Positions 60,703 to 64,000 of a stretch of 64,000 bases of DNA are shown here, one piece after another. The notes under the pieces were generated by a model that saw only the letters and a list, made by a program, of their open reading frames with translations, ran no database searches and was not told where the DNA came from. The stretch comes from Thermoplasmata archaeon (GTDB taxonomy: Archaea > Thermoplasmatota > Thermoplasmata > Lutacidiplasmatales > UBA184). The stretch spans positions 105,561 through 169,560 of the forward strand of contig JAKAUN010000008.1 in NCBI GenBank assembly GCA_021817605.1. Reading direction: 5' to 3'. A program made the translations under genes and the position numbers. How positions within the stretch are numbered: the stretch's first letter is position 1; each line of letters begins with the position of its first letter.

Positions 60703-61261
60703 GCCGTCGCCGCCCCGGCGGCTCGGGAGGGAGTTCTTCGACCGGCCGACCGCACGGGTGGCGCGGGACCTCTTGGGAAGCCGTCTCACCGTCCGCCGTC
60801 GCGGCCGCTCGGCGACGGTCCGGCTCGTCGAGACCGAGGCCTACGTCCGCAACGACCCGGCGAACCACGCCTACCGCGGCCCGACCCGGCGCAACCGGTC
60901 GATGTTCGGTCCGCCGGGGACGCTCTACGTCTTCCGCATCCACCAGGTCGTCTGCGCCAACCTCGTGACCCGCCCGGGAGAGGCGGTGCTCCTTCGCGCG
61001 GGAGAACCCCTGGGCGCGGGGCTCCCGAGCGCCTCGGGACCGGGCCGGCTGTGCCGCTGCCTTGGTCTTACGATCTCGGACGACGGCCGGGACACGACCC
61101 GGGGAACGGCCGTGGTGCTGGAGAAAGGCCCCGAGCGCGCCGTACGACCCCTGATCGGGCCCCGGGTCGGCATCCGCAAGGCCGTCGAGCGGCCCCTTAG
61201 GTTCGCGCTACGGGGAAGCCTAGGCGTCAGCCGGCCGAGGCTCCGCGAGCCGGGGCGGTAG
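60680..61261 (+). CDS. 3-methyladenine DNA glycosylase (AAG/MPG family)
   Basis: Excises alkylated or deaminated purines. The 193-residue protein starts with 'REFFDRPTARVARDLLGSRL', has the catalytic Glu region 'VRLVETEAYVRNDPANHAYRGPTRRN', then 'MFGPPGTLYVFRIHQVVCANLV' and 'EAVLLRAGEPL'. These are the family blocks in order. The water-activating Glu is in 'ETEAY'. It is the last gene of the repair run and overlaps the M29-like gene. GTG start. Confidence 0.93.
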   Translation: MIEESSSEPSPPRRLGREFFDRPTARVARDLLGSRLTVRRRGRSATVRLVETEAYVRNDPANHAYRGPTRRNRSMFGPPGTLYVFRIHQVVCANLVTRPGEAVLLRAGEPLGAGLPSASGPGRLCRCLGLTISDDGRDTTRGTAVVLEKGPERAVRPLIGPRVGIRKAVERPLRFALRGSLGVSRPRLREPGR

Positions 61262-61264
61262 GCG

Positions 61265-61426
61265 CTAGCGAAGCTTCGCCCAGTCGTAGCCGCGGCGTCG
61301 GGCGGTGTTGCCGAACCCGCAGGAGGCGCAGACGGCCTTCTGCCGGTGGTAGGAGTGACGGCCACAGCGTCGGCAGATCACGTGGACGATCTTGCCGCCG
61401 CGACGCGACGGTGTTCCCTTTCCCAT
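61265..61426 (-). CDS. rpl37e: Ribosomal protein L37e
   Basis: A 53-residue large-subunit ribosomal protein, too short for the ORF track. It begins 'GKGTPSRRGGKIVHVICRRCG' and has the zinc finger C-x2-C-x14-C-x2-C ('CRRCGRHSYH', 'VCASCGFGN'), then the basic tail 'RRRGYDWAKLR'. It lies 12 bases after the Sm-like gene, the standard archaeal LSm-L37e operon. It converges with the glycosylase gene with 3 bases between stops. Confidence 0.96.
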   Translation of the reverse strand: MGKGTPSRRGGKIVHVICRRCGRHSYHRQKAVCASCGFGNTARRRGYDWAKLR

Positions 61427-61438
61427 GGTTGCTTCCCT

Positions 61439-61651
61439 CTACGGCGAGACGTAGATGACCGAATCGCCCCGCAGGACCGTAAGGCCGCTCTTGGGGGTGC
61501 TGACGTCCTTGACGACCTCCTCGGCGGAGGAGAGGACCAGGTTGAGGTGCTGGTCGAAGGCGTCCAGGACGCCCCGGTACGAGCGTCCGCCCTTCATCTC
61601 CACCAGGACGCGCTTGTGGAGGCTCTGCTGCAAGAGGTCGAGAGGCTTCAT
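61439..61651 (-). CDS. Sm-like archaeal protein (LSm)
   Basis: A 70-residue RNA-binding protein that forms a heptameric ring. Sm1 motif: 'KRVLVEMKGGRSYRGVLDAFDQHLNLVL'; Sm2 motif: 'LTVLRGDSVIYVSP' (the I-R-G-x-(N/S) loop). Sits between the kinase gene (ATGA overlap) and L37e. Confidence 0.95.
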   Translation of the reverse strand: MKPLDLLQQSLHKRVLVEMKGGRSYRGVLDAFDQHLNLVLSSAEEVVKDVSTPKSGLTVLRGDSVIYVSP

Positions 61652-62526
61652 GCCGAGGGGGGCCGGGCAGATGGCGTCCCGTTCTTAACGGTTGCACCGG
61701 TCCGACGGAGGGGGGGTGGGGCCCCCCCCTCCGACCCGGGGCGGGTCGGAAGGCCGGCTCGGGCGAGAGCGACCAGCGCACGGTCAAGGAGCGCGGCCGG
61801 CGCCCGGGCGCGGGAGCCACGCCGGAGGAGCCGGTCGAGGCGGCCGGCGACCTGCTCGGGGGGGCCGACCGACCGGACGACGGCGACGCGACGGGGGAGG
61901 CGGGAGGCGAGCCACGGCCAGAAGACCTCGGCCTCGTAGAGGCCGGCCTCGCGGTGGCGTGCCCGGAACTCGGCCGGGTGACGGCGCGGATCGCGCGCCT
62001 CCCGCTCGGCTCGGAGCTCCTCGGGGGCCACGAGGCAGACCGTGAGGTCCGGCAGGCCTAGGAGCGAGCGTCTCGCGAGCGCCTCGGCGCGTCCGAGCAG
62101 CCGTCGCCAGGTCGCCGGGCGGCACTGCCCCGTCGCCGCCAGGGCCGCGGTGTAGCTCACCGTCCCGACAAAGCCGGTGTCGGCGAGGACCGTGGCCCCC
62201 TCCGCCACGAGATGCTCGGCGTCCCGGAACCGCCGCGCGTCCTCCTCGAGGAGGACCGTCTCGAGGGAGAGGAGCGCTTCGTCGTCCGCGAAGCGCAGCG
62301 AGGGGGTGCGGTCGAGGCGGTCGTAGGCTTCGGCGAGAACGGCCCAGCCGAACCGTCGGGTGGCGGCCGCGGCGACGCGGCTCTTGCCCACCCCGCTGGG
62401 TCCCTCGAGGGCGACCAGACGGCCCCGCTGCGGCACGGCTCCTCGCCTCGGGGCGAAGCCTTCGGCGGGAAAACGCTCGTGCCGTCGCGCGGGCCGCCGG
62501 CCCGGCGGAGCCGTGGCTCCCCGCAC
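61648..62526 (-). CDS. P-loop kinase of the thymidylate-kinase-like fold
   Basis: Up to 292 residues. Walker A is 'VALEGPSGVGKSRVAAA' (about 40-52). 'LAEAYDRLDRTPSL' and 'ATVLADTGFVGTVSYTAAL' resemble the DR-type and lid-region segments of deoxynucleoside/thymidylate kinases, and 'DLTVCLVAPEELRAEREARDPRR' matches the adenine-binding strand and Arg lid. The substrate cannot be fixed; dTMP kinase is one option. The GTG at 62526 lies 27 bases from the shared TATA box, so the full length is retained; an inner GTG at 62436 is the alternative. Co-transcribed with LSm and L37e. Confidence 0.72.
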   Translation of the reverse strand: MRGATAPPGRRPARRHERFPAEGFAPRRGAVPQRGRLVALEGPSGVGKSRVAAAATRRFGWAVLAEAYDRLDRTPSLRFADDEALLSLETVLLEEDARRFRDAEHLVAEGATVLADTGFVGTVSYTAALAATGQCRPATWRRLLGRAEALARRSLLGLPDLTVCLVAPEELRAEREARDPRRHPAEFRARHREAGLYEAEVFWPWLASRLPRRVAVVRSVGPPEQVAGRLDRLLRRGSRARAPAALLDRALVALARAGLPTRPGSEGGAPPPLRRTGATVKNGTPSARPPSA

Positions 62527-62550
62527 CCCCCGGCGGCCCCCGAGCGTCCG

Positions 62551-62560
62551 GCTTTAAGGC
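62551..62560. promoter_or_regulatory. Shared bidirectional TATA box
   Basis: 'ctttaaggcg' contains 'cttTAAag'-type symmetry and reads as a TATA-like element on both strands. Its centre is about 27 bases from the folP GTG (62582) and about 28 bases from the kinase GTG (62526), so a single box could position two leaderless transcripts. Confidence 0.5.
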
Positions 62561-62581
62561 GGGAGAGAGCTCGTCGAGCCC

Positions 62582-63877
62582 GTGCCCGTGACGCCGACGT
62601 CCCACCACCGGTTCTCGGCCCGCATCCTCGACTGGGGGAGCCTCGCCGAGATCGCTCGGGAGCTCGAGGCGACCGACAGCGACCCCGAGGGGGTCGGCAT
62701 CATGGCACGCAAGGGACGGGTCTACCCCGTCCGCCTGGACGGGGTTCCGCTCAAGGCAGCTCCGCTCCTCAAGCAGGAGCTCCTCGCCGTCGGAGGGGAC
62801 GCTGCCCATGCCCGGGGGATCGCCGACCACTCGGCGAGCTCCACCCGGGAGATCCTCCTCGCGACGTGGGGCCAGTACCAGCACCTCTTGCCGAAGCTGC
62901 GTCGCCAGCCGTTCGGGCTCGCCGAGCTCGCCGACGAGGTCGAGCGGGCCCTGCGTGCCTACGTCCGCCGTGCCCCCCGGACGGTGCGGGGCGCGCACCG
63001 CTCCGTTACCCTCGGTGAGCGGCCGCGGGTCATGGGCGTGCTCAACGTCACCCCCGACTCGTTCTCGGACGGGGGCCGCTACCTCGACAGGGCGGCGGCG
63101 GTCGCGCGCGCCGAGAAGCTCGTCGCCGACGGCGCGGACCTCCTCGACATCGGCGGGGAGTCGACGCGGCCGGGGGCGGAGGGGGTGAGCCCCGAGGCCG
63201 AGTGGGCCCGGGTGGGGCCGGTGCTCGGCGCGCTCGCCGGCCGTCTCGGCGTGCCGATCTCGATCGACACCCGCCACCCCGAGGTCGCCCGACGGGCGAT
63301 CGAGGCGGGTGCCGACCTCGTCAACGACGTCGAGGGGCTACGCTCGGAGGCGATGCGCTCGGTCGTCGCGCGGACGGGGGCGGCGGCGCTGGTGATGCAC
63401 ATGCGGGGCACCCCGACCACGATGCAGTCGGAGCTCGGCTACGAGGACCTCCGCTCGGAGGTCTACCGCTTCCTCGCCGACGCCACCGACCTCGCCCGCG
63501 CCGACGGCATCGCCGAGGAGAGCCTCCTGGTCGACCCCGGGCTCGGCTTCGGAAAGTCCCCCGAGCAGAGCTTAGAGCTCCTCCTGCACGTGGGGGAGCT
63601 CCGGGCTCTCGGCTACCCGGTGGCGGTCGGCGCTTCGAGGAAGTCGTTCCTCGGCTGGGCGACCGGCGCGGACGACCCTCTCGACCGACTCGAGGCCGGC
63701 CTGGCCGCGGCGGTCCTCGCGGGCGAGCGCGGCGTGGCGCTCGTGCGGACCCACGACGTCCGGCCGACCGTCCGCGTGCTCCGCCTGCTCGAGCGCGTCG
63801 AGCGGATCCGGCGGAAGGCGCCGTCCACGGACGAGGGTCTCGCCTCCGTCCTTCCGGAAGGCCCCTACGGGCGCTAG
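62582..63877 (+). CDS. folP: Dihydropteroate synthase with N-terminal extension
   Basis: Joins pABA to the pterin in folate synthesis. The TIM-barrel core (about 145-405) has 'VMGVLNVTPDSFSDGGRYLD', 'DLLDIGGESTRPGAEGV', 'ISIDTRHPEVA', 'NDVEG', and 'VGASRKSFLG'. The first ~140 residues are an added domain ('HRFSARILDWGSLAEIARELEATDSDPEGVGIMARKGRVYPVRLDG') seen in many archaeal and some bacterial DHPS-like proteins; its role is unknown. The GTG start is at leaderless distance from the shared TATA. Together with the CADD gene at 12.0 kb it points to folate rather than methanopterin synthesis, though archaeal DHPS homologues can act on other pterins. Confidence 0.88.
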   Translation: MPVTPTSHHRFSARILDWGSLAEIARELEATDSDPEGVGIMARKGRVYPVRLDGVPLKAAPLLKQELLAVGGDAAHARGIADHSASSTREILLATWGQYQHLLPKLRRQPFGLAELADEVERALRAYVRRAPRTVRGAHRSVTLGERPRVMGVLNVTPDSFSDGGRYLDRAAAVARAEKLVADGADLLDIGGESTRPGAEGVSPEAEWARVGPVLGALAGRLGVPISIDTRHPEVARRAIEAGADLVNDVEGLRSEAMRSVVARTGAAALVMHMRGTPTTMQSELGYEDLRSEVYRFLADATDLARADGIAEESLLVDPGLGFGKSPEQSLELLLHVGELRALGYPVAVGASRKSFLGWATGADDPLDRLEAGLAAAVLAGERGVALVRTHDVRPTVRVLRLLERVERIRRKAPSTDEGLASVLPEGPYGR

Positions 63878-63957
63878 TGCCGCGACCGGAAACCGAGTCT
63901 AGGGTCTGAATCCCTCCGACACAAGTACTTTCCCGGGGGAGGGCATCCCCCCTTCCC

Positions 63958-64000
63958 ATGCACCGAGTCCGCGAGGATCTGATCCAGAACGAGGGTGGGG
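63958..64000 (+). CDS. Partial CDS at the window end
   Basis: An ATG at 63958 opens a frame 'MHRVREDLIQNEGG' running off the window. A 'aagtacttt' AT-rich element lies about 30 bases upstream, supporting a real start. Too short to identify. Confidence 0.4.
   Translation, partial: MHRVREDLIQNEGG

Noticed and set aside
1-64000. CRISPR arrays, insertion sequences, rRNA genes
   Set aside because: No regularly spaced repeats, transposase-like ORFs or rRNA sequence were found by eye; the only notable direct repeat is the 33-bp pair at 41.4-41.5 kb.

Overview
This window comes from a GC-rich euryarchaeon. The archaeal markers are DNA polymerase D large subunit, FtsZ, a complete A-type ATP synthase, an RNase P Pop5-like subunit, the L37e and Sm-like protein pair, PurP, and many leaderless genes with a TATA-like box about 25-30 bases before the start codon. 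The accessory set (histidine degradation, nickel superoxide dismutase, class II ribonucleotide reductase, VKOR, a CADD-type pABA enzyme plus folP, MutY) suggests an aerobic, folate-using, amino-acid-degrading member of Thermoplasmatota, perhaps one of the high-GC soil lineages. The lineage is an inference; no rRNA is present.

Layout: 0-4.5 kb holds a tungstate/molybdate-type binding protein, a divergent SodX/SodN pair, HutH and a zinc-ribbon protein. 4.7-10.4 kb holds a receiver-domain protein, MutY with a Nudix domain, thioredoxin, PurH and a large AT-richer secreted pilin-like protein. 10.4-16.3 kb holds the Pop5-like gene, FtsZ, CADD, PolD large subunit and a tRNA-Arg(UCG) interrupted in its T-loop by a 26-base intron. 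16.3-23.1 kb holds a winged-helix regulator, a three-subunit molybdenum hydroxylase, PurP and GcvT. 23.1-31.9 kb holds an AAA/TPR protein, NadC, NadA, PolX with a decayed PHP domain, a GNAT and a DUF2400 protein. 32-40 kb holds a MarR-MFS pair with a palindromic operator, NrdJ, a two-repeat small protein, HutI and RNase Z. 40.2-42 kb is a DUF929/VKOR disulfide pair with a 33-bp duplication between the genes. 42.1-50.8 kb is the A-type ATP synthase in two converging operons, with an extra 42-residue membrane ORF between atpD and atpH. 50.9-52.6 kb holds SRPBCC, ferredoxin and DUF72 genes. 52.7-61.3 kb is a tight eight-gene run built around a family B polymerase with broken catalytic motifs, preceded by a RecA-like protein without a Walker A and ending in an alkyladenine glycosylase. 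61.3-64 kb holds L37e, an Sm-like protein, a P-loop kinase and FolP.

Connections: CADD (pABA) and FolP (dihydropteroate) point to tetrahydrofolate synthesis, which would feed GcvT and PurH. PurP offers a formate-dependent alternative to the PurH formyl transfer. MutY, PolX, the AAG glycosylase, the DUF2400 protein and the polymerase-B cassette make the window rich in DNA repair. SodN, thioredoxin and VKOR-DUF929 fit oxic life.

The strongest leads are the tRNA-Arg T-loop intron with a complete bulge-helix-bulge fold, the polymerase-B repair operon, and the small ATP-synthase-operon ORF.
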